This document shows positions 23,985 to 32,400 of a DNA stretch of 64,000 nucleotides, piece by piece (positions within the stretch are counted from its first letter, which is position 1; each line of letters begins with the position of its first letter). The position numbers and the translations under genes are program-made. The notes under the pieces were generated by a model that ran no database searches, was not told the DNA's origin, and saw only the letters and a program-made list of their open reading frames with translations. The stretch comes from Cohnella zeiphila (GTDB lineage: Bacteria > Bacillota > Bacilli > Paenibacillales > Paenibacillaceae). The DNA is taken from the NCBI RefSeq assembly GCF_014212055.1, contig NZ_JACJVO010000046.1, positions 49,856 through 113,855 on the forward strand, in the 5' to 3' direction.

Positions 23985-25097
23985 GTGAACGATAACGGGA
24001 AAATACACAGCCGGCAATTGATGGTGCTCGCGTTCTTGTACACGGTCGGAACCACGGTCTTGATCATTCCGGCGGGACTGGCGGCGATCGCCAACCAGGA
24101 TGCCTGGATCGGGGCGATCGCGGGCGTCGCGATCGGCGTGATCGTCGTCGGATTGTACGCTTTGTTATGGCGGCTGTTTCCCGATAAAACCTTTGTCGGC
24201 ATCTGCAAGGCCGTTTTCGGCAAATGGTTCGGAACGCTGCTGGCCGTCATTCATATGTTCGGTGCCTTTATCGGCACGGCAACCGTTCTATTCTATGTCG
24301 GGGACTTCTTCCAACTTCACTTCCTGCCGCGCACCCCTTTTGCGATCACCTGCTCCCTGTTCGCCCTCGTGGTCGTCATGGGGGTACGAATGGGGCTGGA
24401 GACGATCGCCCGGGCTTCGGAGTTGATGCTTCCATGGTTCGTTATTCTGTTTGGCGTATTGGTACTGACGCTGGCTCCGGAAATTCATGTCGACCGAATG
24501 CTTCCCGTATTCGAGTCCGGCTGGAAGCCTGTCGTTTGGGCAGGGATTTCGTTCGCCGGGACGGCTTATATGCCCATCGTGTTTTTGTTCTCGGTATTTC
24601 CCAGGGTGAAGAGCCCTGACAAGGCTTGGCCCGGCATGATCGCCGCCGCTCTGATCGGGGGGATGTGCGTGGTTCTGATTACCTTGTTATGCGTCTTGGT
24701 TCTAGGTCCGAATATTACGTCGAGGAGCATGTTTCCGAGCTATGCCTTGGTCAAAAAGATCAATATCGGCAACTTCGTTCAACGGATCGAAGCGATCATG
24801 GCCGGCTTGTGGTTTGTCACGACGTACATCAAGACTACGTTTTATTACTATAGTTGGGTAACGAGCTTATCGGAGATCCTGAGATTGAAAAATTATCGGA
24901 CGATCACGCTGCCCTGCGGAATGATCATGGTCGTGTTCTCGCTCGTCGTCTATCCCGACGTCGTCTATTGGCAGAGATGGGACTCCACCGTGTTTCCTCC
25001 TTATATCCTGACGCTCGGTTTCCTTTTCCCGCTCTTGCTGTGGATCGTCGGCAGATGGAAAAAAGATCGGAGCTATGAGACCGGCAGGAAAACATAA
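23985..25097 (+). CDS. GerB-family germination permease (B subunit), operon 2
   Basis: 370 residues with about ten membrane spans. The opening ISRQL-like segment (KIHSRQLMVLAFLYTVGTT), the following proline-rich span LIIPAGLAA and the late WFVTTYIKTTFYYY region are typical of the endospore germination permease family. The start is GTG at 23985 within a purine-rich stretch (GGGGGCGGGAAG). It is the last gene of operon 2, separated from the small gene by 24 bases, and presumably confers germinant specificity. Confidence 0.93.
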   Translation: MNDNGKIHSRQLMVLAFLYTVGTTVLIIPAGLAAIANQDAWIGAIAGVAIGVIVVGLYALLWRLFPDKTFVGICKAVFGKWFGTLLAVIHMFGAFIGTATVLFYVGDFFQLHFLPRTPFAITCSLFALVVVMGVRMGLETIARASELMLPWFVILFGVLVLTLAPEIHVDRMLPVFESGWKPVVWAGISFAGTAYMPIVFLFSVFPRVKSPDKAWPGMIAAALIGGMCVVLITLLCVLVLGPNITSRSMFPSYALVKKINIGNFVQRIEAIMAGLWFVTTYIKTTFYYYSWVTSLSEILRLKNYRTITLPCGMIMVVFSLVVYPDVVYWQRWDSTVFPPYILTLGFLFPLLLWIVGRWKKDRSYETGRKT

Positions 25098-25156
25098 GGG
25101 ATAGGTCCCGACCCGATCCTCGCGCGAATTCACCCGGAGGGATCTTCGGCCGGCGG

Positions 25157-25417
25157 CTATTCCCCCGGCTTCGTCAGCCGTTCGAGCGCTTCCAGGTATC
25201 GGTAAGCGTCCGCGTCGGTCGGTCCGCACATCTCCTCGGACGGGCGCAGGCTGACGCAAATGGCGGGCCGCTCGGCTTGTCCGAACAGGCGGCACCGGTT
25301 GTCTTCGGTTAACTGTATGCAGCGGATCCCGGCAGGCTTGCCTTCGGGCATGCCGGGGATCGGAGAAGATATGGAAACGGCAATGCAGCAAGCGGCGCAA
25401 CCGATTCGGCAATCCAT
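25157..25417 (-). CDS. YkgJ-family cysteine cluster protein
   Basis: 86 residues with the cysteine pattern of the YkgJ metal-binding family: C-x(3)-C-x(2)-CC at the start (MDCRIGCAACCIAV), then C-x(8)-C in GIRCIQLTEDNRC and C-x(9)-C in ICVSLRPSEEMC. It probably binds zinc or an iron-sulfur cluster; biochemical role unknown. GGAGGGATGATAGG precedes the ATG. It stands alone between the ger operon and a small conserved gene, convergent to gerB. Confidence 0.85.
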   Translation of the reverse strand: MDCRIGCAACCIAVSISSPIPGMPEGKPAGIRCIQLTEDNRCRLFGQAERPAICVSLRPSEEMCGPTDADAYRYLEALERLTKPGE

Positions 25418-25486
25418 CCTATCATCCCTCCCGCCTTAGCATATCCGACCCTGTACCCGAAAGCAACGAACGAACCGTTCGGACGC

Positions 25487-25523
25487 AAAAAGCCCCTTCC
25501 TTGATCGCTGGAGCAAGGAAGGG
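25487..25523 (-). terminator. Terminator of the 95-residue protein gene
   Basis: Perfect stem CCCTTCCTTG (25494-25503) with CAAGGAAGGG (25514-25523); leftward transcription then meets a T run at 25491-25487. Confidence 0.75.
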
Positions 25524-25550
25524 ACTCTCTATTCCGCTGCTTCTTAGCGG

Positions 25551-25838
25551 TTATGCTTCCACTGCGACGTCGTACTTCTCGGCGACTTTAATGAGGTAAT
25601 CTTCGATATTGTCGTAATCCCCCAGCTTGTCGGCGGTGATGACGATCGGCTCATCCATTCCTTTGACCGAGACTCGGATGCCTTTCACCTCAATCGTCCG
25701 AAGCAGCTTTCTCACCGGTTCCTTGACCTTCTCCAGCCGGTCGAGCTTCGAGTACTGGATCGTCACGGGTTCTTTCTCCTTCTCCAACTGCAGCACCATT
25801 TCCGTCGCATCCAAGTTGACATCCACCGCTTTGGGCAT
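25551..25838 (-). CDS. Conserved small protein of unknown function
   Basis: 95 residues, acidic and lysine-rich, no cysteines or membrane span. Predicted alternating strands and helices (VTIQYSKLDRLEKVKEPVRK, IRVSVKGMDEPIVITADKLG) suggest a compact alpha/beta protein. A very strong AAAGGAGG site and a dedicated terminator show it is a real, well-translated gene. No family assigned. Confidence 0.72.
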   Translation of the reverse strand: MPKAVDVNLDATEMVLQLEKEKEPVTIQYSKLDRLEKVKEPVRKLLRTIEVKGIRVSVKGMDEPIVITADKLGDYDNIEDYLIKVAEKYDVAVEA

Positions 25839-26025
25839 ACGAATGTCCTCCTTTGGTTTTCCCCGTCAGGGGGTGCAGAATTGACGCGCTTACCAATAAA
25901 TTAAACCGTTCGGGCAAATTTGAAACAGGGGATCTTGCGAAAAATCCGGAATCGAGAGGATGGAAATAAAGGATCATCTGGAGCGATCCGTTGCACGGGA
26001 ACGGTTCTAGAGCGAGGTCTTGCCG

Positions 26026-26051
26026 AACAAGGGGACGCGCGCCCCCTTGTT
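26026..26051. terminator. Hairpin beyond the small lipoprotein gene
   Basis: AACAAGGGG (26026-26034) and CCCCTTGTT (26043-26051) with an 8-base GC loop. T residues follow only on the plus strand, so it is a weak terminator for the leftward gene. Confidence 0.45.
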
Positions 26052-26070
26052 CTTTCATGCGCTTGCCTGC

Positions 26071-26349
26071 TTACGGGCTCACCGCGCTGGCGCTCGCGTC
26101 AGCCGAAGGGCTGGCTTCCGCGCCGCCTGCATCCGAGGATGCGGCTCCGTCCGAAGCGGCGCCTGCTCCGGTATCGTCGGACGCGCCGGAGTCGACCGAG
26201 GCGTCTGCGCTCGAGGCAGGCGATTCTATGCTATCCGTGCTCGAATTTGCAGGTGTATTCCCATTATTGCTGGAAGAAGAGCATCCGGCGGCTACCAGCA
26301 TCACAGCACCAAGCACCAATACAAGCAACAAAGAATAAGTTTTTTTCAT
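26071..26349 (-). CDS. Low-complexity putative lipoprotein
   Basis: 92 residues. The signal peptide MKKTYSLLLVLVLGAVMLVA ends at the lipobox AAGC. The mature part is almost entirely Ser, Ala, Asp, Gly and Pro with no folded domain visible, so it is likely a disordered surface-tethered chain. AAGGAGG lies ten bases before the ATG. Upstream, the sequence GGAACCTTAAA is repeated (about 26462-26485). Function unknown. Confidence 0.75.
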   Translation of the reverse strand: MKKTYSLLLVLVLGAVMLVAAGCSSSSNNGNTPANSSTDSIESPASSADASVDSGASDDTGAGAASDGAASSDAGGAEASPSADASASAVSP

Positions 26350-26513
26350 TTGTTTGAATCCTCCTTCAATCTTTGTGATAAATCGACCGTCCGAAATGAC
26401 GGTTCATCCCCCTCCCTTCTTAGGTTCATAACTTACTCAGCGATTCTGAACGTTTGCTTAAGGGAACCTTAAAGGAACCTTAAATGAGAGAATGTTCACG
26501 ATCTCGGCAGCGC

Positions 26514-26541
26514 AAAAAAAACACGCCGGATCGGCGTGTTT
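26514..26541 (-). terminator. Terminator of the O-methyltransferase gene
   Basis: AACACGCCG (26520-26528) and CGGCGTGTT (26532-26540) with a 3-base loop; leftward transcription then meets eight T residues. Confidence 0.8.
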
Positions 26542-26616
26542 CCGCTCTGCGAAAGGAACGGCCGCCATCCCCCGGCGATACGAATTTTCCCTCGATATTT
26601 CCTGGATCTCATGATT

Positions 26617-27288
26617 CTAATCATGCACGATTCCGATGGCAAAGCCGTCGTATCCTTTGCTGCCGACCGTCTGGATTGCCGTAGCCGTCACTTGGGGTTC
26701 CCGGGAGAGGAGATCGAAGAAGGACCGGACTCCGATGACTCGCGGATCCTCGCTGTCCGCTCGAATAATCTCCCCGTCCCGCACGACGTTATCGCCGACA
26801 ATGACCGTTCCCGGCCGCGAGAACCGAAGGGCCCATTGCAGATAGAAAGGATTGTTCGGCTTATCCGCATCGATGAAGATCAGGTCGAACGGTTCCGTCC
26901 CTTCTTTATCCATCTGCGCCAATTGAGCCAACGCTTCTCCGGTTCGAAGCTCGACCTGCCGCTCGACGCCGGCCAGCGCGAAGTTGGAGCGGGCGACGCG
27001 GGCGTGAAGCGGGTCCAGTTCCAGCGTCACGATGCTGCCGTCCGCAGGAAGCGCTCTGGCCAGCCAAATCGTGCTGTACCCGCCCAGCGTGCCGATCTCC
27101 AGGATCCGTTTGGCTCCCTGCATCCGCGCCCAGATGTGAAGAAGCTTTCCTTGAGTCGGCGTCACGTCGATCTCGGGCAGCCCTGCCTCCCGGTTCGCGG
27201 ACAACACCTTCTCCAGATCAGGATCGTACGGCAAAAGACGTTCCGCAATGTAGTCGTCGACCTTTTTCCAAGTATTCGCATCCTTCAT
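26617..27288 (-). CDS. SAM-dependent O-methyltransferase
   Basis: Class I methyltransferase of the caffeoyl-CoA/catechol O-methyltransferase family, 223 residues. The SAM-binding motif I is RILEIGTLGGYSTIWLA, motif II is IVTLELDPLHARVA, and FDLIFIDADKPN contains the metal-binding aspartates. ATG at 27288 has AAAGGAG ten bases upstream; an earlier in-frame ATG overlaps that site. It is divergent from a LysR-type regulator, which may control it. The natural acceptor is unknown. Confidence 0.92.
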   Translation of the reverse strand: MKDANTWKKVDDYIAERLLPYDPDLEKVLSANREAGLPEIDVTPTQGKLLHIWARMQGAKRILEIGTLGGYSTIWLARALPADGSIVTLELDPLHARVARSNFALAGVERQVELRTGEALAQLAQMDKEGTEPFDLIFIDADKPNNPFYLQWALRFSRPGTVIVGDNVVRDGEIIRADSEDPRVIGVRSFFDLLSREPQVTATAIQTVGSKGYDGFAIGIVHD

Positions 27289-27419
27289 GCCATCCCGTCT
27301 CCTTTGCATTCATTTGTTTGCAACCCCAGTTTAAATCAATGAAAATCATAAGTATAATATATAATTATCAATTACTCATACACTAAACTTATCATTTGAG
27401 ACGGGACGGGAGATGCCCC

Positions 27420-28319
27420 ATGAATCTTCACGCCTTGCGGCTGTTCCATGAGATCGCCCTGACCGGAAGCGTTACGCGCGCTTCGGAGACGCTGAAGATC
27501 AGCCAGCCCGCGATCACGGCGCAGGTCAAAAAACTCGAAAAAGAGCTCGGCCTCGTTCTGCTCAAACCGCAAGGAAGAGGCGTCGCGCTGACGGACGCGG
27601 GAGAGACGGCGGCCCTGCTGGCCAAGCGGCTGTTCGCCGTCGAGCAGCAGATCGAACAGTACGCCCGGGATTACGCCTCGGGCTTGAACGGGCGCATCCG
27701 CGTCGCCGCGACTTATTTGCCCGCGCATTTCCTGATGCCGGCATGGATCGCGATGTTCAAGCGGCAATATGAGCAAGTGGAGATGAACATCATCACGACG
27801 AACTCGAGCGAAGCGCTCGGCAAGCTGCAGCAGGGCGAGGCGGATCTAGCGATCTACGGGGGCCTCCCGGAGGACAATCCGGACACGATCGGCACGGAGC
27901 ACCTGTTCCGGGACGAATTATGGTTCGTCGTCGCGCCGGGCCATCGATATGCGAACCGAACGGTTAAGTTGGAGGATATGATGCGGGAGCCTTTCGTCAT
28001 GCGGGAGGAAGGAAGCTCGACGAGAGCGCGGCTGTTGTCCCTGTGCAGAACCTACAACGCTCCCTCCCCTCGCATCGCCTTGCAGTTCAACGGCTTGCAC
28101 GAAGCGATCCGGGCCGTCATCGCCGGGTATGGCGCGAACTTCGTGTCGTCGCTGGCGGTCAGAGAGCATGTGGAACGCGGAGAGTTGTGCCGGGTGAATG
28201 TAAAGGACGTTCATCTGGAAAATACGATTGCGATCTGGACGCGCAAAAACGAACCTTTGTCCGCCGCGGCGCAGCATTTTATCGACACGATCCGGAAGTC
28301 CCCCCGCCTCCCGACCTAG
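27420..28319 (+). CDS. LysR family transcriptional regulator
   Basis: 299 residues. The N-terminal winged helix has LRLFHEIALTGSVTRASETL and LKISQPAITAQVKKLEKELG. The C-terminal effector domain begins at about residue 90 (GRIRVAATYLPAHFLMPAWI). ATG at 27420 follows GGGAG by eight bases. It is divergent from the O-methyltransferase; the 131-base gap is AT-rich and holds both promoters. Effector unknown. Confidence 0.93.
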   Translation: MNLHALRLFHEIALTGSVTRASETLKISQPAITAQVKKLEKELGLVLLKPQGRGVALTDAGETAALLAKRLFAVEQQIEQYARDYASGLNGRIRVAATYLPAHFLMPAWIAMFKRQYEQVEMNIITTNSSEALGKLQQGEADLAIYGGLPEDNPDTIGTEHLFRDELWFVVAPGHRYANRTVKLEDMMREPFVMREEGSSTRARLLSLCRTYNAPSPRIALQFNGLHEAIRAVIAGYGANFVSSLAVREHVERGELCRVNVKDVHLENTIAIWTRKNEPLSAAAQHFIDTIRKSPRLPT

Positions 28320-28372
28320 GCAGCCGGCACGGACCGATCTCGGCCGTCCGCGACGGGGGGGATCTTCCTGTC

Positions 28373-29320
28373 TTATTCCCCCGACGGAACGGGAATATCG
28401 CAAGTTTCGCCCAGAGGAATGCCGAAATCAGGCGTTCCGTCCGCCTTCCATCCGAATCTCTGAATGCGCGTCGACCGATGGGCCGTATCCGTTCCCGGAG
28501 CCGGCAACGCATGATAGACGATCCAGTCTTCCTTCCCGTCCGGAGACAGGGTGAAGCTGTTATGTCCCGTTGCGTAGACGCCGTTCTCCGCGCTTTTGCG
28601 AAATACGGGTTCGGCCGATTTGGTCCACGCGGACGGATCCATCGGATCGGCGTTCTCCTTCATCGTCAGCATGCCGAGAGCGTAATCTTCCGACCAGGTC
28701 GTGCTGGCCGAATAAACGAGGAACACGAAGCCGTTGCGCCGAAGCACGACCGGCCCTTCGTTAATGGCCATACCGCCCTGCTTTTCCCATTCCATCGCCG
28801 GTGCCGACAGAAGAACATGCTCCCCTCTCAACGTCCAAGGATTATCCATTCGCGAGATATACAAGGCCGAACCGTAATCGGGAAAATGGCCGTAGCCCGC
28901 ATACAGGAAATACAGATCGTCCCCGAGCGGCATCACCGTTCCGTCCAGTCCGGGAACAGGCGTGGCAAGCGCTCCCTTCCATTCCCAGTCTCCCTCGAGC
29001 GGATCCGACTCTCCGTTCTCCAGCACGCAGATTCGCCGCGACGCGTCGCCGCCGCTGCCGTCATTGGCGGTATAGTAGATATACCACTTGCCGTTTAGCC
29101 GGTGAATTTCCGGAGCCCATAAATGATAGCTGTAGGGGCCTTCCGGCGGAGGAGCCCACACCGTTTTCTTGCGGCCGCTCGCAATGCCGGTCAGGCTCGC
29201 GGATTGTGTCAGTTCGAGGCGCCCGCCTTGGGTGTACATGAAGTAATAATTGCCGTCCGAATGCCGAAGCACCCAAGGGTCCGCCGCTCTTGCAACGATC
29301 GGATTGCGAAATGATTTCAT
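28373..29320 (-). CDS. Glycoside hydrolase family 43 protein
   Basis: Five-bladed propeller glycosidase, 315 residues, no signal peptide, so probably cytoplasmic. The three GH43 acids are visible: general base Asp in ARAADPWVLR near the N-terminus, the pKa-modulating Asp in GLDGTVMPLG, and general acid Glu in AINEGPVV. APEIHRLNGKWYIYYTA is typical. ATG at 29320 follows AAGGAGG by nine bases. Members act on arabinose- or xylose-containing oligosaccharides; specificity not resolved. Monocistronic. Confidence 0.9.
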   Translation of the reverse strand: MKSFRNPIVARAADPWVLRHSDGNYYFMYTQGGRLELTQSASLTGIASGRKKTVWAPPPEGPYSYHLWAPEIHRLNGKWYIYYTANDGSGGDASRRICVLENGESDPLEGDWEWKGALATPVPGLDGTVMPLGDDLYFLYAGYGHFPDYGSALYISRMDNPWTLRGEHVLLSAPAMEWEKQGGMAINEGPVVLRRNGFVFLVYSASTTWSEDYALGMLTMKENADPMDPSAWTKSAEPVFRKSAENGVYATGHNSFTLSPDGKEDWIVYHALPAPGTDTAHRSTRIQRFGWKADGTPDFGIPLGETCDIPVPSGE

Positions 29321-29405
29321 CCGTTGCTTCCTCCTTGTTCCTTCCATTTATCGTCATTATCTTTATTTTACTGAACGGCGATACCGATGACAAAGGGACA
29401 GCATA

Positions 29406-29444
29406 AAGCAACCGGTCCGCCGAATTCGGCAGGACCGGTTGCTT
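29406..29444. terminator. Terminator of the GH27 gene
   Basis: Perfect 13-base-pair stem (29406-29418 with 29432-29444), extended by an inner GCCGAATTCGGC; TTTA follows leftward. Confidence 0.65.
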
Positions 29445-29466
29445 CCTAATCCTCTTGACGTTCGTC

Positions 29467-32400
29467 TCAATCGGCCGGCTGTCCTGCGCTGCCTGCGCCC
29501 GAACCGGCGGCGCGATCGGTCGAAGCTTCCGCGATGTCGCGGGCCGCCCAGTAGCCGTTCGGCACGTCCTTCCACGGCGATTGCGCCTCATCGCTTCGCG
29601 GTACCCGGCCGAGCGCCCGGTTCAGGATGACGACCGCTTCGGCGCGAGTCAGTGCCCGTTCCGGCCGGAACGTGCCGTCGGCATAGCCCTGAAGGTAGCC
29701 GGCTCCCTGCGCGGACTTGATCGCCTGCTCCGCCCAGTGGCCGATCGTGTCGGCAAAGCCGGTTCCCGCTTCGGCCGCGCTTGGAGCGAGACGCGAGGCG
29801 AGAGCCGCCATCTCGGCGCGGGTCACGGGCTGCTCCGGCTTGAAGGTCCCGTCCCCGTAACCGTTCATCAGTCCGAGCGCCGCCGCTTGAGCGATCGCAT
29901 TCGCCCCCCAGTAGCCCGGCTTGACGTCGCGGAACGAAGGGTTGTTGCCGGCATCATCGGCTTGGCGGCCGGCGACGCGGGTCAGAATCGCCGCCATCTC
30001 GGCGCGGGTGATGACCTGATCCGGCTTGAACAGATCTCCCGCGAAGCCGCGAATATACGCGGAACGGGAGGCAGACGCCGCATCATCCAACTGAAGCGGA
30101 GCGAACGTGCTGAACTTGGAGGTCGTAAACTGAACCCCTTTGCCTTCATCGAACGCCGCCTCGGTGCCCGGCTTGAATTCCTTCGTACCGTCCTCGTGCT
30201 CGATATAAACGCCGATCCGCCCGGACCCGGAAGCTTGCGCATCCGTATCGTCCAGCGGAAGAACGAGCATAACCTCGCGGTTCTCCAGGTTCGTCTCGAT
30301 CTTGACCGGACGACCGGCGAGCGTCGCCTTGCCGCCGGAAGCGGCAATGACGGCCGTCTCCTCATTGGCGCGCGTCTCGATCTGCGAGCTTTCGTCCGCA
30401 GATCCGACCGGCGTCAAGTTGAAATGCACTTCGTCATCCCAACCCCGCAAGGAAGCGTTCGGAACGCGGATCTTCGCGCTCCCCGCGTCGATCTCCAGGT
30501 CCAGTCCGCTATCCGCGAGCAGAGCGACCGATTCCGGGTCCAGCGTCGCGTTCGTCAGCGACGCCCCGCCGTTCGCGGTCGGGAAAGAGATTGTCAATGC
30601 GCTTGCTCCGGCCGCTTTTTGCCGGTCGATCCACGTTTTTGCTTGATCGGCAGTCAGCTTCGCTTCATCCTTGCTCGTTCCGTCCGGCAGCGTCGTGCGC
30701 ACGACCGGGATCGAATCCGCTCCGGTCGCGACGCCTCCTTCGCCCGAAGGCGACACCGGCGGAGTTGCGATCCAAGGAGAGACGTCGAATCGCAGCGCGT
30801 CGACCAGCATCAGATCGCCCGAAGATTTGACGACCTTGATCGTATGCGTGCCGCTCGGCAGCGAATCGCTGCGGTACAGATTTACCTGCGCGCCGCGTTT
30901 CGCGGCATTCGCGCTGACCGTTGCCTTTTGCTCGCCGTCGATGTAGATGTCCATGTCGCCTTGCTTCGGCCCGACGGGCGACAGCAGCTCGACGCCGGTT
31001 CCCTTGAACGTGTACTCGAACGAGGAACCGTCGGCCGCCGCGGCATGCACGTCGTCGCCGTAATCGCCGCGGAACGCGAACGTCAGCTTCGTCGTTCCGG
31101 CCGGCTGCGAAGCGAGATATTCCTTCTTGATCGTCACTTGATTGCCCGAGACGGTGTAGTCGGCGCCTTGAACGAGCGTCTGCGCCCCGTTCTTGATGGC
31201 CGTAAGGCCGTCGGTTCCCGCAAGCACGTTGACGATCACATCCGCCTGCGCGGCCGGCGCCTTATCGAAGTCCGTTAACGAGACGTCGATCAGATCCGGG
31301 AGCTGCACGCGCAGCGCGTCGAGCAGCATGAACTGCCCCGTCTTCTTGACCGCCTTCAGCGTATGCAAGCCGCTTGCCAGCCCGCTGACGGAATAGATGG
31401 TCATCTGCGGCTTGTTATGGGCGTTCGCTTCGTAGGTGCTGAACGTCCCTTGGCTGACGCCGTCGAGGAAAATTTCCACGTCGCCCTGGCCTTGGTCCAC
31501 CTCCGTGATGTAGTCGATGCCCGTTCCCTGGAACGTGTACTCGAAGAACGCGTCGTTCGTCTCCGTCCAATCGACGTCGTCCCCGTAATCGCCCAGGCCT
31601 CGGCCGCCGCTGCCGTTCCAGCCGCCGGAGTACTTGATCTTCGGGTCGTTGTTGTTCACGAACTCGTACCGGCCCGGCGAAGCCGAATTGCTCACCGCGA
31701 CGGCCAGCGTCCGCGGTCCGCTCCGGGAGAACTCGAACGTCAAGCTCGCGTTTCCAACCGGCAGCGAAGACAGATACGACTTCAGAATGCGGACGGTATT
31801 CCCGTCCGCCGCGTAGTCCTCCCCTTCCGTCAGGGACGCGTCGCCGTTCCGGATGCCGGTCAAGCTATTGCCATCCGGCAGCGTCAGCGACACCGCGACG
31901 TCCGCTTGCGCGGTCGGCCGCTTGTCGAAGCTCGCCGACGTCGGGCTGATCGACGTGCCTTCCATGGCGATGGGCAGAAGCTGCGTATCGCCGCCGGCGA
32001 ATTCAAAGGCGAGCGCGACCGAATCGCCGGAAGGCTGCTGCTGCAAGTAGGCCGACTTGATCGTCGCGACATTCGCGTCCACCGTATAATCGGTGCCGCT
32101 CTGCAGCGACGAATCGCCGTTCCGGATACCGGCGAGCGAGCTTGCGCCGAACGGCAGCGCCACCGTGATGTCGGCCGGCTGGTCCTGGTTGAAGCTGCCG
32201 GCCGAAGGAGTGCCGAGCAGCGAATCCGCCGTCACCTTTAGGGCGTCGAGCAGGAAATAATGTCCGCCGTCCGGATTCCTTACGATCCGCAGCGTATGGG
32301 GCCCCTGCTCCAACCCCGCTATGCCGTAAACGGGGATTTGGCCCGTCTGGGACACGCTGTAGGTATCGACCGTCTCCTTGAACTCGCCGTCCACATAGAC

